Shown here: piece by piece, positions 32,190 to 41,597 of the stretch
Numbering within the stretch: the stretch's first letter is position 1
Layout: each line of letters begins with the position of its first letter
Assembly: GCF_007644105.1 (NCBI RefSeq)
Contig: NZ_VFAC01000032.1
Coordinates: 1-46,709 of the forward strand
DNA length: 46,709 bases
Direction: 5' to 3'
DNA from: Elioraea rosea
Lineage (GTDB): Bacteria; Pseudomonadota; Alphaproteobacteria; Acetobacterales; Acetobacteraceae
Notes under the pieces: model-generated
Seen by the model: the letters and a program-made list of their open reading frames with translations, nothing else
Told to the model about the DNA's origin: nothing
Databases searched by the model: none
Program-made: the position numbers and the translations under genes

Positions 32190-34170
32190 CGGGCTCGAGC
32201 AGCACGAGCTCCATCCCCTCCTCGACCTGGTCTCCGGCGGCCACATCGACGCGCGCGACGGTACCGTCCACAGGTGCGGCGATGCGGAGCTCGGTCTTCA
32301 TCGCCTCGACGACGACGAGAACCTGCCCGCGCGCCACAACGTCCCCGACCGCGCACTGCACGGAGGCGACGCGCCCGGGAATCGGCGAGGCGACGCGATC
32401 GTCACCCGCGACGTCGCCCCGCGCGGGCTCGAGCGCGTCGACGATGCCGATCCTCCACCGGCCCTGCCCAGGCAGGGTGACGGTGACGGCGCCGGGCGAG
32501 CGGAGAACGGTCGCCGCGGCCTCGGTATCATCGATGCGGATACGGAACGCGCCATCCCGCCCGTCGCGACGCCAGGAGAGCGCGTGCTCCTCTCCCTCCA
32601 GCCGCGCCATGACGCCCGCGCTGCGATAGGCGAGCGGGACCTCGATCTCCCGCCCGTCGGCATGGAGCCGCAGCACCCTCCGTGCCGCACCGAACAGCCG
32701 CCAGCCTTCGCGCATCTCCCACGGGCTCGCGGGGTCGGCTGCGCTGGCAGCAGGCTGCCTGCGTTCGGCGTCGATCACGGCCGCGACCGCGGCAAGCAGG
32801 GCGCGCTTCGGCGCCGGCCGAGGCGGGGCGAGCACCTGCGCCTCATGCTCGGCGAGGAAGGTGGTCGCCGGCGCCGCAGCGGCGAATGCCGGAACGGCGA
32901 GAATCGCGCGCAAGGCGTCGAGATTGGTCGCGACACCATCGACCTCGGTCGCATCGAGCGCCGAGCGGAGGCGCGCGATCGCGTCGTCACGCGTCGCGCC
33001 ATGGGCGATGATCTTCGCCACCATCGAATCGTAGAAGGGCGTCACCGCATCGCCTTCCCGCACGCCGGTATCGACGCGTATGCCTTCCCCCTCAGGCATC
33101 ACGAAGCGCGAGAGCCGCCCCACGGCAGGCCGCCAGCCCGCGCGCGGCTCCTCCGCGCAGAGCCGCACTTCGATCGCGTGGCCAGACAGCGAAGGTTCGG
33201 CGCCGAAGGGAAGCTTCTCTCCCGAAGCGATCCGAAGTTGCCAGGCGACGAGATCGAGCCCCGTGATCGCCTCCGTCACAGGATGCTCGACCTGAAGCCG
33301 CGTATTCATCTCCATGAAGAAGAAGCGATCGCCCTCGGCGATGAACTCGACCGTTCCGGCATTGACGTAGCCGACGGCCTTCGCGGCTGCGACGGCGGCC
33401 TCGCCGAGTGCCGCGCGCATGGCATCGGGGAGGAACGGCGCAGGCGCCTCCTCGACGATCTTCTGATGCCGGCGCTGGATCGAGCAGTCGCGGCTCGAGA
33501 GCGCGAGCGTGGCGCCGTGCGAATCGGCGAGCACCTGCACCTCGATGTGCCGCGGCCGGGCTAGATACTTCTCGACCAGAACCCGATGGTCGCCGAACGC
33601 GGCCTCGGCCTCGCGCTGCGCTGACCAGAGCGCCTCGGCGAACCCGCCCTCGCGCTCGACGACGCGCATGCCCCGCCCGCCGCCTCCGGCCGAGGCCTTG
33701 ATGAGAACGGGATAGCCGATGCGCGCCGCTTCCTCCGCGAGCAGGGAAGGCTCCTGGTCCTCGCCGTGATAGCCGGGGACGAGCGGCACGCCGGCCGCGG
33801 CCATCAGCGCCTTCGCCGCCGCCTTGCCGCCCATCGCGCGCATGGCCGATGCGGAAGGTCCGACGAAGGCGATGCCGGCTGCAGCGCAGGCCTCGGCGAA
33901 GAGCGGGTTTTCGGACAGGAATCCGTAGCCCGGGTGGATCGCCTCGGCGCCCGTGCGCTTCGCCGCCTCGATGATGCGCTCGACGCGGAGATAGCTTTCG
34001 GACGCGGGGGCGGGACCGATGGCGATCGCCTCGTCGGCCATCGCGACATGCATCGCGCCAGCATCGGCCTCGGAATGGACGGCGATGCAGCGCAGTCCCA
34101 TCGCCCGCGCCGTGCGGAACACGCGAACGGCGATCTCTCCCCGGTTGGCGACGAGGACGGAGCGGAACAT
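32167..34170 (-). CDS. liuD: Methylcrotonyl-CoA carboxylase alpha subunit (biotin carboxylase + BCCP)
   Basis: It carboxylates its own biotin with ATP and bicarbonate, for transfer to 3-methylcrotonyl-CoA by the beta subunit in leucine degradation. The 667-residue protein has the biotin carboxylase N-domain (LVANRGEIAVRVFRTARAMG), ATP-grasp loop GGGGRGM at 162-168, catalytic blocks EMNTRLQVEHPVTE and ITGLDLVAWQ, a linker domain, and a C-terminal biotinyl domain. The biotin Lys is about 625 in EAMKTELR; the residue after Lys is Thr where the family usually has Met. The identity as MCC rather than propionyl-CoA carboxylase is taken mainly from the partner and the operon. It is 5 bases downstream of the beta subunit gene. 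Confidence 0.93.
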   Translation of the reverse strand: MFRSVLVANRGEIAVRVFRTARAMGLRCIAVHSEADAGAMHVAMADEAIAIGPAPASESYLRVERIIEAAKRTGAEAIHPGYGFLSENPLFAEACAAAGIAFVGPSASAMRAMGGKAAAKALMAAAGVPLVPGYHGEDQEPSLLAEEAARIGYPVLIKASAGGGGRGMRVVEREGGFAEALWSAQREAEAAFGDHRVLVEKYLARPRHIEVQVLADSHGATLALSSRDCSIQRRHQKIVEEAPAPFLPDAMRAALGEAAVAAAKAVGYVNAGTVEFIAEGDRFFFMEMNTRLQVEHPVTEAITGLDLVAWQLRIASGEKLPFGAEPSLSGHAIEVRLCAEEPRAGWRPAVGRLSRFVMPEGEGIRVDTGVREGDAVTPFYDSMVAKIIAHGATRDDAIARLRSALDATEVDGVATNLDALRAILAVPAFAAAAPATTFLAEHEAQVLAPPRPAPKRALLAAVAAVIDAERRQPAASAADPASPWEMREGWRLFGAARRVLRLHADGREIEVPLAYRSAGVMARLEGEEHALSWRRDGRDGAFRIRIDDTEAAATVLRSPGAVTVTLPGQGRWRIGIVDALEPARGDVAGDDRVASPIPGRVASVQCAVGDVVARGQVLVVVEAMKTELRIAAPVDGTVARVDVAAGDQVEEGMELVLLEPATASAQE

Positions 34171-34175
34171 CGCCC

Positions 34176-35783
34176 TTACATCCGGAACAGGCCGAAGCGC
34201 GTCGGCCCGATCGGTGCGTTCAGCGCGGCGGAGAGCGCGAGCCCGAGAACATCGCGCGTGCGCGCCGGCGGGATAATTCCGTCATCCCAGAGCCTTGCCG
34301 TGGCGTAGTAGGGGCTGCCCTCGCGCTCGTACTTCTCGCGGATCGGCGTCTTGAACGCCTCCTGCTCCGCCTCCGGCCAGGTTTCGCCGCGGGCGGCCAT
34401 CGCATCGGCCCGGATGGTGGCCAGCACGCTCGCGGCCTGCTCGCCGCCCATCACGCTGATCCGGCTGTTCGGCCAGGTGAACAGGAACCGGGGCGAATAG
34501 GCGCGGCCGCACATGCCGTAGTTTCCCGCCCCGAACGAGCCGCCGATCAGCACCGTGAACTTCGGCACCGCGGTGGTGGCGACGGCGGTGACGAGCTTCG
34601 CGCCATCCTTGGCGATGCCGCCCGCCTCGTACTTCCGCCCCACCATGAAGCCCGCGATGTTCTGCAGGAACACGAGCGGGATGCCGCGCTGGCTGCACAG
34701 CTCCACGAAATGCGCGCCCTTCAGCGCACTCTCGCTGAACAGGATGCCGTTGTTGGCGACGATGCCGACGGGGTAGCCCCAGACATGCGCGAAGCCGCAG
34801 ACGAGGGTGGATCCGTAGCGGTGCTTGAACTCGTCGAGCTCCGAGCCGTCGACGATGCGCGCGATCACTTCGCGCACGTCATGGGGCGTGCGCGTGTCCG
34901 GCGGAACGATTCCGGCGAGCTCGGCAGGGTCATGGGCCGGCGGCCGAGGCGCGCGGAGGGGAAGCGACACGTGCTTGGCAGAGCCGAGATGCGCGACGAC
35001 CCGGCGCGCGAGGCCGAGTGCATGCGCATCGTCGTTCGCCATGTGGTCGGCCACGCCGGAGATGCGCGTGTGCACATCCGCTCCGCCGAGATCCTCCGCG
35101 GTGACGACCTCGCCCGTCGCTGCCTTCACGAGCGGGGGGCCGGCGAGGAAGATCGTGCCCTGCTCGCGCACGATGATGCTCTCGTCGCACATCGCCGGAA
35201 CATAGGCGCCGCCTGCCGTGCAGCTTCCCATCACCACAGCGATCTGCGGGATGCCGGCGGCCGACATCTGCGCCTGGTTGTAGAAGATGCGGCCGAAATG
35301 GTCACGGTCGGGGAAAATCTCGTCCTGGTTCGGCAGGTTGGCCCCGCCGCTGTCGACGAGGTAGATACAGGGGAGCCGGTTCGCCTCGGCGATCTCCTGC
35401 GCGCGAAGGTGCTTCTTCACCGTCAGCGGGTAGTAGCTGCCGCCCTTCACCGTCGCGTCGTTTGCGACGATGACGCATTCCCGCCCTGACACCCGGCCGA
35501 TGCCGGTGATCATCCCGGCAGCCGGAACCTCGCCGCCATACATCCCATAGGCCGCCAAGGGCGAGAGCTCGAGGAAGGGCGTGCCGGGGTCGAGAAGCGC
35601 CTCGACACGATCACGCGGCAGCAGCTTGCCGCGAGAGAGATGCCTCTGCCGGGCCGTTTCCGGCCCGCCGAGCGAGGCTTCCGCGATGCGCTGCTCGAGT
35701 TCGGCGAGCGCCGCGCCGTTCGCCTCGGCGTTTCGGCGGAACGCCTCCGAGCGGGTGTCGACGCTGGAGGGAAGGACGCTCAC
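34176..35783 (-). CDS. liuB: Methylcrotonyl-CoA carboxylase beta subunit (carboxyltransferase)
   Basis: It transfers the carboxyl group from biotin to 3-methylcrotonyl-CoA to make 3-methylglutaconyl-CoA. The 535-residue length and sequence match MCC-beta rather than PCC-beta: [55 protein letters not shown] and [18 protein letters not shown]. The start is a GTG overlapping the isovaleryl-CoA dehydrogenase stop as GTGA. Carboxyltransferase oxyanion glycine pairs are present in both halves. The order ivd-mccB-mccA follows the flow of the pathway, though the hydratase (liuC) and HMG-CoA lyase (liuE) genes are not in the window. Confidence 0.96.
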   Translation of the reverse strand: MSVLPSSVDTRSEAFRRNAEANGAALAELEQRIAEASLGGPETARQRHLSRGKLLPRDRVEALLDPGTPFLELSPLAAYGMYGGEVPAAGMITGIGRVSGRECVIVANDATVKGGSYYPLTVKKHLRAQEIAEANRLPCIYLVDSGGANLPNQDEIFPDRDHFGRIFYNQAQMSAAGIPQIAVVMGSCTAGGAYVPAMCDESIIVREQGTIFLAGPPLVKAATGEVVTAEDLGGADVHTRISGVADHMANDDAHALGLARRVVAHLGSAKHVSLPLRAPRPPAHDPAELAGIVPPDTRTPHDVREVIARIVDGSELDEFKHRYGSTLVCGFAHVWGYPVGIVANNGILFSESALKGAHFVELCSQRGIPLVFLQNIAGFMVGRKYEAGGIAKDGAKLVTAVATTAVPKFTVLIGGSFGAGNYGMCGRAYSPRFLFTWPNSRISVMGGEQAASVLATIRADAMAARGETWPEAEQEAFKTPIREKYEREGSPYYATARLWDDGIIPPARTRDVLGLALSAALNAPIGPTRFGLFRM

Positions 35784-36952
35784 GCGGTCTCGCGGAACAG
35801 CTCGCGCCCGATGAGCATGCGCCTGATCTCGCTCGTGCCCGCGCCGATCTCGTAGAGCTTGGCGTCGCGGAGCAGCCGCCCCGTCGGATACTCGTTGATG
35901 TAGCCGTTGCCGCCGAGAAGCTGGATCGCGTCGAGCGCCATCTTCGTCGCCGCTTCCGCGGCGTAGAGGATCGCGCCGGCGGCGTCCTTGCGCGTCACCC
36001 GCCCGCGGTCGCAGGCCTGGGCGACAGCGTAGACGTAGGCACGACAGGCGGAGAAGCTCGTGTACATATCGGCGATCTTGGCCTGCACGAGCTGGAACTC
36101 ACCGATCGCCTGGCCGAACTGCTTGCGCTCGTGCACGTATGGAAGGACCACATCCATGCAGGCCTGCATGATGCCAAGCGGACCGGCAGCGAGCACCGCG
36201 CGCTCGTAGTCGAGCCCGCTCATCAGAACGCGCACGCCGCCGCCGACGCGGCCGAGCACGTTCTCCTCCGGCACCTCGACATCCTCGAACACGAGCTCGC
36301 TCGTCGGGCTGCCGCGCATGCCGAGCTTGTCGAGCTTCTGCGCGGGCCGGAATCCCTTGAACCCGCGCTCGACGATGAAGGCGGTGATGCCGTCCTTGCC
36401 TGCCGTCGGGTCGGTCTTGGCGTAGACCACCAACGTCTCGGCATAGTGCGCGTTGGTGATCCACATCTTCGTGCCGTTCAGCACGAAGCGGTCGCCGCGC
36501 TTCTCTGCGCGCAGCGTCATCGAGACGACGTCGGACCCCGCGCCTGGCTCGCTCATCGCCAGCGCGCCGAGATGCTCGCCGCTGATCAGCTTCGGCAGGT
36601 AGCGGCGCTTCTGTTCCTCCGAACCGTTCAGCTTGATCTGGTTGATGCAGAGGTTCGAGTGGGCGCCGTACGAGAGGCCGACGGAGGCGGAAGCGCGGCT
36701 CACCTCCTCCATCGCCACGCAATGGGCGAGATAGCCGAGCCCCGCCCCGCCAAGCTCCTCGCCCACCGTGATGCCGTGCAGGCCGAGCGCGCCCATCTCC
36801 GGCCAGAGATGGCGGGGGAACTCGTCGGTCCGGTCGATCTCGGCGGCGAGCGGGGCGATACGGTCCTCCGCGAAGGAGCGCACGCTCTCGCGCAGCATGG
36901 CGATCTCCTCGCCATGATCGAACTCGAGCGCGGTGAGCCGATTCGGGATCAT
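35780..36952 (-). CDS. liuA: Isovaleryl-CoA dehydrogenase
   Basis: It oxidises isovaleryl-CoA to 3-methylcrotonyl-CoA, passing electrons to ETF. The catalytic-residue pattern is decisive. Glu is present at E250 in [15 protein letters not shown], the position used by isovaleryl-CoA dehydrogenase, while the C-terminal site used by other acyl-CoA dehydrogenases reads [13 protein letters not shown] with no Glu at that place. FAD-binding blocks [14 protein letters not shown] and [14 protein letters not shown] are typical. The length (390) fits. I chose the ATG at 36952, preceded by AAGGTGG and one base after the PaaK-like stop. It sits in the same transcription unit as methylcrotonyl-CoA carboxylase, which uses its product. 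Confidence 0.96.
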   Translation of the reverse strand: MIPNRLTALEFDHGEEIAMLRESVRSFAEDRIAPLAAEIDRTDEFPRHLWPEMGALGLHGITVGEELGGAGLGYLAHCVAMEEVSRASASVGLSYGAHSNLCINQIKLNGSEEQKRRYLPKLISGEHLGALAMSEPGAGSDVVSMTLRAEKRGDRFVLNGTKMWITNAHYAETLVVYAKTDPTAGKDGITAFIVERGFKGFRPAQKLDKLGMRGSPTSELVFEDVEVPEENVLGRVGGGVRVLMSGLDYERAVLAAGPLGIMQACMDVVLPYVHERKQFGQAIGEFQLVQAKIADMYTSFSACRAYVYAVAQACDRGRVTRKDAAGAILYAAEAATKMALDAIQLLGGNGYINEYPTGRLLRDAKLYEIGAGTSEIRRMLIGRELFRETA

Positions 36953-36953
36953 C

Positions 36954-38225
36954 TCATTCCACCTTGCGAAGGTCGTCGATGACCTTGCCGTCATTCGGCA
37001 GCGAGCCAGGCGCGTGCAGCTCGACGTCGCCACGGAGCTTCGTCACCCCCTGCAGCGCCTCGGCGAGCTTGGCGGCAAGCCCCTCCTGCTCGCCTGCCGC
37101 CTCGACGCGAAGCGCCATCGTATCGGCATCACCCTTGCGGTCGATCACGAGGCGCATGCGGCCCAACCCAGGGAAGCGGCGGGCGAGATCGGCGATCTGC
37201 TCGGGGCGGACGAACATGCCCTTCACCTTTGCCGCCTGGTCAGCCCGGCCCATCCAGCCGCGGATGCGCGTATTTGTCCGCCCGCAGGACGACTGGCCTG
37301 GCAGCACGGCGGAGAGGTCGCCGGTCGCGAAGCGGATCAACGGGTATTCGGGGACAAGCAGCGTCACCACCACCTCGCCGACCTCGCCATCCGGCACCGG
37401 TTCTCCCGTTCCGGGGCGGACGATCTCGACCAGCACGTGCTCGTCGAGGATCATGCCCTCGCGCGCCTCGCTCTCATACGCGACGAGGCCGAGATCGGCC
37501 GTGCCGTAGCTCTGCAGCACGATGAGCCCGCGCTCGGCGTACCAGGAGCGGAGTGCCTGGGTATATGCGCCCCCCGTCACGTGGCCGCGGCGAAGCGTGG
37601 TGAGATCGAGGCCGAGCTCGTCCCCCTTCTCGAGGATCGCCCTCAGGAACTCAGGCGTTCCGGCGTAGCAGTGGCTTCGCAGATGTGCGATGGCCCTCGC
37701 CTGCTGCTCGAGATTTCCCGGGCCTGCCGGAACCACCGCCGAGCCGAGCGCGCGGGCGCCGGATTCCATCATCGCGCCTGCGGGCGTGAAGTGATAGGCG
37801 AAGGTATTGTGCAGGATCTGCCCCGAGCGAAGCCCCGAGGCGAAGAGCGCGCGGGCGAAGCGGAAGAAGTCCCGCCCTGGCGCCTCGGGGTCGTAGATCG
37901 GGCCGGGGCTGACGAAGATGCGCGCGAGCCGGCCTGGCGGGATGGCGATCAGCTCGCCGAAGGGCGGCCGGCCGGCCTGGAGCGGGACGAGGTCGGACTT
38001 GCGCGTCAGCGGCAGGGCGGCGAGCGCCGCCCGGTTCGAGACCTGGTCTGGCTCCACATGCTGCAGCACGCGGGCGTAATAGGGCGCCTGGGCGCGGGCC
38101 TGCGCGACATGCGCGGACAGCGCGGCCATCAGCGCTTCCTCGCGTGCCTCCTCGTCGCGCGTCTCGAGAACGTCGAAGTACTCGCCTTCGCGCCGCCGCC
38201 TCACTACCGTCGCGCCAAGTCCCAT
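36954..38225 (-). CDS. PaaK-like AMP-dependent ligase with atypical ATP loop
   Basis: The protein belongs to the phenylacetate-CoA ligase family (423 residues, normal for PaaK). The N-terminal helix pattern and C-terminal blocks match: [10 protein letters not shown] (AMP-binding Asp), [20 protein letters not shown] and a C-terminal Lys in [11 protein letters not shown]. The P-loop region, SSGTTG-K/R-P in PaaK, instead reads FVSPGPIYD at about 104-112, so adenylation may be weak or altered. The ligase motif reads YGTADLGL rather than YGxTE. The ATG at 38225 follows a strong GGAGGTGAT site 17 bases after the livF stop. It lies between a LIV-type transporter and leucine degradation genes. Activity and substrate are unknown. 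Confidence 0.8.
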   Translation of the reverse strand: MGLGATVVRRRREGEYFDVLETRDEEAREEALMAALSAHVAQARAQAPYYARVLQHVEPDQVSNRAALAALPLTRKSDLVPLQAGRPPFGELIAIPPGRLARIFVSPGPIYDPEAPGRDFFRFARALFASGLRSGQILHNTFAYHFTPAGAMMESGARALGSAVVPAGPGNLEQQARAIAHLRSHCYAGTPEFLRAILEKGDELGLDLTTLRRGHVTGGAYTQALRSWYAERGLIVLQSYGTADLGLVAYESEAREGMILDEHVLVEIVRPGTGEPVPDGEVGEVVVTLLVPEYPLIRFATGDLSAVLPGQSSCGRTNTRIRGWMGRADQAAKVKGMFVRPEQIADLARRFPGLGRMRLVIDRKGDADTMALRVEAAGEQEGLAAKLAEALQGVTKLRGDVELHAPGSLPNDGKVIDDLRKVE

Positions 38226-38242
38226 TCCGCCATCACCTCCGG

Positions 38243-39088
38243 TCAAAGCCAGCGTTTGCGGCGCTTGTAGCTCTTGAGGTTGCGGAAGCTCTTCCGCTCG
38301 GCCCCATGCCCGCCGAGATAGAATTCCTTCACGTCCTCGTTGTCGGCAAGCGCCTCGGCGGTGCCGTCGAGCACGACCTTGCCCTGCTCCATCACGTAGC
38401 CGTAGCTCGCGACCGACAGCGCCATCCGCGCATTCTGCTCGACGAGCAGGATGGTGATGCCGAGGTCCCGGTTCAGCCGACGGATGATGCCGAACACCTC
38501 CTTCACGAGAAGGGGCGAGAGGCCCATCGAGGGCTCGTCCATCAGGATGAGCTTCGGCCGCGCCATCAGCGCACGCCCGATCGCGAGCATCTGCTGCTCG
38601 CCCCCCGAGAGATAGCCCGCGAGGCCGGTACGCTCGCGCAGCCGGGGGAAGTAGGAGAACACGCGATCGATATCGCTCTTCACCTCGCCATCGGAGCGCG
38701 TGAAGGCACCGAGGCGGAGGTTCTCGATGCAGGTCATGTCGGCGATGATCCGCCGGCCCTCCATTACCTGGAAGATGCCCTTCCGCACGATGCGGTCCGG
38801 GTCGATGCCGTTGATGCGCTCGCCGGCGAAGGTCACGTCGCCACGCGTGATCGCGCCTTCCTCGGTCTTGAGAAGCCCGCTGATCGCCTTCAGCGTCGTC
38901 GACTTTCCCGCGCCGTTCGCGCCGAGCAGCGCGACGATGTGCCCCTCCGGAACCTTGAGCGACAGGCCGCGCAGGACGAGGATCACGTCGTTGTAGACGA
39001 CCTCGATGTTGTTGACCTCGAGCAGGCTCGGCAGCGTATCGACGAGCCTCGGCGCGCGCGGCGCCGCGGTGTCGGCGCGCTGGTCCAT
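38243..39088 (-). CDS. livF: LIV-type ABC transporter ATP-binding protein (LivF)
   Basis: It is one of two ATPases of a high-affinity branched-chain-amino-acid-type importer. The 281-residue protein has Walker A GANGAGKST at 56-64, signature LSGGEQQ at 160-166 and Walker B ILMDEP at 181-186, with the H-loop region lacking a classical His as in LivF (VEQNARMAL). Compared with standard LivF (about 235 residues) it is longer by an N-terminal stretch and a basic C-terminal tail (KSYKRRKRW). I chose the ATG at 39088 (GTG at 39091 is adjacent). A strong hairpin lies 20 bases upstream, between it and the binding-protein gene. Confidence 0.92.
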   Translation of the reverse strand: MDQRADTAAPRAPRLVDTLPSLLEVNNIEVVYNDVILVLRGLSLKVPEGHIVALLGANGAGKSTTLKAISGLLKTEEGAITRGDVTFAGERINGIDPDRIVRKGIFQVMEGRRIIADMTCIENLRLGAFTRSDGEVKSDIDRVFSYFPRLRERTGLAGYLSGGEQQMLAIGRALMARPKLILMDEPSMGLSPLLVKEVFGIIRRLNRDLGITILLVEQNARMALSVASYGYVMEQGKVVLDGTAEALADNEDVKEFYLGGHGAERKSFRNLKSYKRRKRWL

Positions 39089-39107
39089 CACCGCGCCCCG
39101 AGGACGC

Positions 39108-39131
39108 GGGCGGCGGGTTGCCCCGCCGCCC
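39108..39131. repeat. Perfect 10-base hairpin between binding-protein gene and livF
   Basis: GGGCGGCGGG (39108-39117) and CCCGCCGCCC (39122-39131) pair perfectly around a 4-base loop. It begins 16 bases downstream of the binding-protein stop on the minus strand. With no T-run after it, it more likely protects the upstream mRNA or attenuates transcription than ends it completely. Confidence 0.7.
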
Positions 39132-39146
39132 TGACGCCCCGCTGGC

Positions 39147-40445
39147 TCACCAGCCGAGCCACTCGCGCTTGCGCTCGAGCTCGATCGTCGCGATCTGCTC
39201 GATCTTCATCGTGCCAGCGGCCATCAGCTCCGCCACCGAGCCCTGTGCCGTGTTGCCCGACACCGACGCGCGATAGAGCGCGACGCGCATCGTCCCGCGA
39301 TGGTCTTCCACCGTGAAGGTCGAGGGGTTGCACACCCCCTCGAACCCGCTCGGCACCCAGTTCTGCCGCGCATAGAAGCCCTCGCGGATACGGTCGCCCG
39401 TCACCTGCCCGCCATTGGCCGCGGCGGTTTCCATCGCCTCGACCATCAGCATCGCGCTGCACACCCCAGCGAGGTAGTGCACCGGCCGGTACGCGTTGCC
39501 CGCCTGGTCGGACACGCGGCTGATCTGGCGCACCGTCTCCATGCCCGGCGCATTGCCGCCCCACACCGCGGCGGTGCGGACGGGGAACACAACGCCGTTC
39601 GCGGCCGTACCGGCGGCCTTCATGGCGTTCTCGTCCATCCCCCAGACATTGCCGAGGAACTGCACCTCCACCCCCGCCGTCTGGCAGGCGCGGAGAACGG
39701 AGATGTTCGAGCCGGCCGTGTTGCCGAGATAGGCGTAGTTCGCGCCGCCGTTCTTCAGCGTCAGGCATTGCGCGGTGAAGTCGCCGGGCGTCAGCGCGAA
39801 CTGGATCGCGGGCAGGACATCGAAGCCGAGCTCGCGCGCGAGCGTCTCGCCCGCCTCCTTGGGCGAGTTCGGGTAGGGGTGGTTCGCGCCCATGTGGACG
39901 TATTTCGGCCGCCCCTCGCGTCCCTTCTTCTTCCAGTCATCCGCCGCCCACTGGATCATCGCGCGCAGCGCATCGGAGTAGGAGGGGCCATAGAAGAAGT
40001 TGAACGGCGCCGCCTTGTCCGCCTTCGGCGCGCGGCCCGTCGGGTCGGTCAACGCGGCGGAGTAGGAGGCGGAGATGTAGGGAATGCGGTCACGCGTGAC
40101 GAAGGCGATCAGCGCCTCCGTGTCCGCCGTGCCCCAACCCTGGATGGCGACGACGCGCTCGCGATTCGTCCAGGCCTGGTACTGGGCGATGGCGCGCGGC
40201 GCCTGGTAGCCGTAGTCGAAGCCGAGGACATTGAGCTGGCGCCCGGCGACGCCGCTGCGCGACCGGTTCACCCAGGCGAGCGCATCCGCGACCCCCTGGC
40301 CGTAGGGCACGCCGACATCCGAGGTCGCGCCCGAATTGTCCATCAGATGCCCGACAGGGACCCGGTTCTGCGCCTCCGCCGTTCCCGCCGCGGCAATCAG
40401 CGCACCGCCGAGCAGGGCCGCCCGCAATCCACCCCAATGACGCAT
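39147..40445 (-). CDS. LIV-type periplasmic substrate-binding protein
   Basis: This is the periplasmic receptor of the LIV-type importer in this operon, 432 residues with a signal peptide (LRAALLGGALIAAAG, cleavage after AEA at about 25). The type I periplasmic-binding fold is seen from the repeated blocks GVPYGQGVADALAWVNRS, VVAIQGWGTADTEALIAFV and PFNFFYGPSYSDALRAMI. The group resembles binding proteins encoded beside acyl-CoA ligases and differs from the short LivJ/LivK family; its ligand is unknown and may be an aromatic or branched carboxylate. The ATG follows AAGGAGGGAAGAG, a very strong site. The cistron is flanked by two hairpins. Confidence 0.88.
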   Translation of the reverse strand: MRHWGGLRAALLGGALIAAAGTAEAQNRVPVGHLMDNSGATSDVGVPYGQGVADALAWVNRSRSGVAGRQLNVLGFDYGYQAPRAIAQYQAWTNRERVVAIQGWGTADTEALIAFVTRDRIPYISASYSAALTDPTGRAPKADKAAPFNFFYGPSYSDALRAMIQWAADDWKKKGREGRPKYVHMGANHPYPNSPKEAGETLARELGFDVLPAIQFALTPGDFTAQCLTLKNGGANYAYLGNTAGSNISVLRACQTAGVEVQFLGNVWGMDENAMKAAGTAANGVVFPVRTAAVWGGNAPGMETVRQISRVSDQAGNAYRPVHYLAGVCSAMLMVEAMETAAANGGQVTGDRIREGFYARQNWVPSGFEGVCNPSTFTVEDHRGTMRVALYRASVSGNTAQGSVAELMAAGTMKIEQIATIELERKREWLGW

Positions 40446-40463
40446 CTCTTCCCTCCTTGTCTC

Positions 40464-40487
40464 GGCCCGGGTCCCCTGACCCCGGCC
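40464..40487. repeat. 10-base hairpin before the binding-protein gene
   Basis: GGCCCGGGTC (40464-40473) and GACCCCGGCC (40478-40487) pair with one mismatch around a 4-base loop. It lies 18 bases upstream of the binding-protein ATG, just before its strong ribosome binding site, and could shield the downstream mRNA from decay from its 5' side. Confidence 0.6.
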
Positions 40488-40520
40488 GCTGGCCGCTTCA
40501 TGCGGCATCGTGTCGCAACA

Positions 40521-41591
40521 CTAGTGCGAGAACGGATAGAGCTTCCAGTATGCCTTGATCTGCCGCCAGCGATGGGCGAGCCCATCCGGCTCGAAGATCA
40601 GGAACAGGACGATCGCCGCGCCGATCGCCATCTCGCGGATGAACGAGATCGCACCGGCGAGGCCAAGCGCACGGTCGATCGCGCTGCCCGAGAGGATGTC
40701 CACTGCCGTCTGCACCACCTCGGGCAGCAGCACCATGAACACGGCACCCATCATCGAGCCCATGACGCTGCCTAAGCCCCCGATGATGATCATGGCGAGG
40801 AACTGGATGGAGAACACGATGTTGAACGCCTCGACGGAGACGAACAGCAGGTAGTGGGCGTAGAGCGCGCCGCCGATGCCGGCGTAGAAGCTCGAGATGC
40901 CGAACGAGAGGGTGCGGTAGTAGGTGAGGTTGATCCCCATCATCTCGGCCGAGAGGTAGTGGTCGCGCACCGCGACGAGCGCGCGGCCATCCCGCGTGCG
41001 CATGAGGTTCGCAGCGAACAGGAACATCACCACGACATAGGCGAGAACGACGTAGAAATAGGTCTCGTTCGTGTCGAAGGAGAAGCCGAACAGGGAGAAC
41101 GGCTTCGTCACCTGCCCCGCCACGCCTCCGGTGAACCAGCGGGCCCTGGCGAAGAAATCCTCGATGATGAACTGCGCCGCCAGCGTCGCGATCGCGAGGT
41201 AGAGCCCCTTCAGCCGCGCCGCAGGAAGTCCGAACACCATGCCGACGGCGGTGGTCATCAGCCCGGCAAGCGGGATGGAGAAGAACACCGGCACGCCCTT
41301 GTCGACCAGGAAGGCAGAGGAGAAGGCGCCGACGCCGAAGAACGCCGCGTGGCCGATGGAGATCTGCCCGGTGAAGCCGACGAGGATGTTGAGCCCGAGC
41401 GCGGCGATGCCGAGATAGCCCGCCTGGATCATCAGGCTCAGGAGATAGCGGTCACCGGTCAGCGGGGCGAGGCAGAGCAGCGCGACGGAGCCGACCGCGA
41501 CTGCGCGCGAGACCTTCGTAGGGAAGATCGTCGTGTCGTCGCGGTAGCTCTCGCGGAAATCCCCGCTCGGCGTGAGGGCAATGCCTGCCAC
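40521..41591 (-). CDS. livM: LIV-type ABC transporter permease (LivM)
   Basis: This is the second permease of the importer, 356 residues with about ten membrane helices. Conserved LivM blocks are LGLNILVGFTGQISIGHAAF at about 69-88, GLPAARLKGLYLAIATLAAQFI and GRALVAVRDHYLSAEMMGIN. The permease EAA-type loop region is close to the latter. The start is a GTG (gives MAGIALTPSG) 6 bases after the livH stop; no ribosome binding site is clear, so translation is probably coupled. A hairpin separates its stop from the binding-protein gene, 75 bases away. Confidence 0.93.
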   Translation of the reverse strand: MAGIALTPSGDFRESYRDDTTIFPTKVSRAVAVGSVALLCLAPLTGDRYLLSLMIQAGYLGIAALGLNILVGFTGQISIGHAAFFGVGAFSSAFLVDKGVPVFFSIPLAGLMTTAVGMVFGLPAARLKGLYLAIATLAAQFIIEDFFARARWFTGGVAGQVTKPFSLFGFSFDTNETYFYVVLAYVVVMFLFAANLMRTRDGRALVAVRDHYLSAEMMGINLTYYRTLSFGISSFYAGIGGALYAHYLLFVSVEAFNIVFSIQFLAMIIIGGLGSVMGSMMGAVFMVLLPEVVQTAVDILSGSAIDRALGLAGAISFIREMAIGAAIVLFLIFEPDGLAHRWRQIKAYWKLYPFSH

Positions 41592-41597
41592 GATGCT

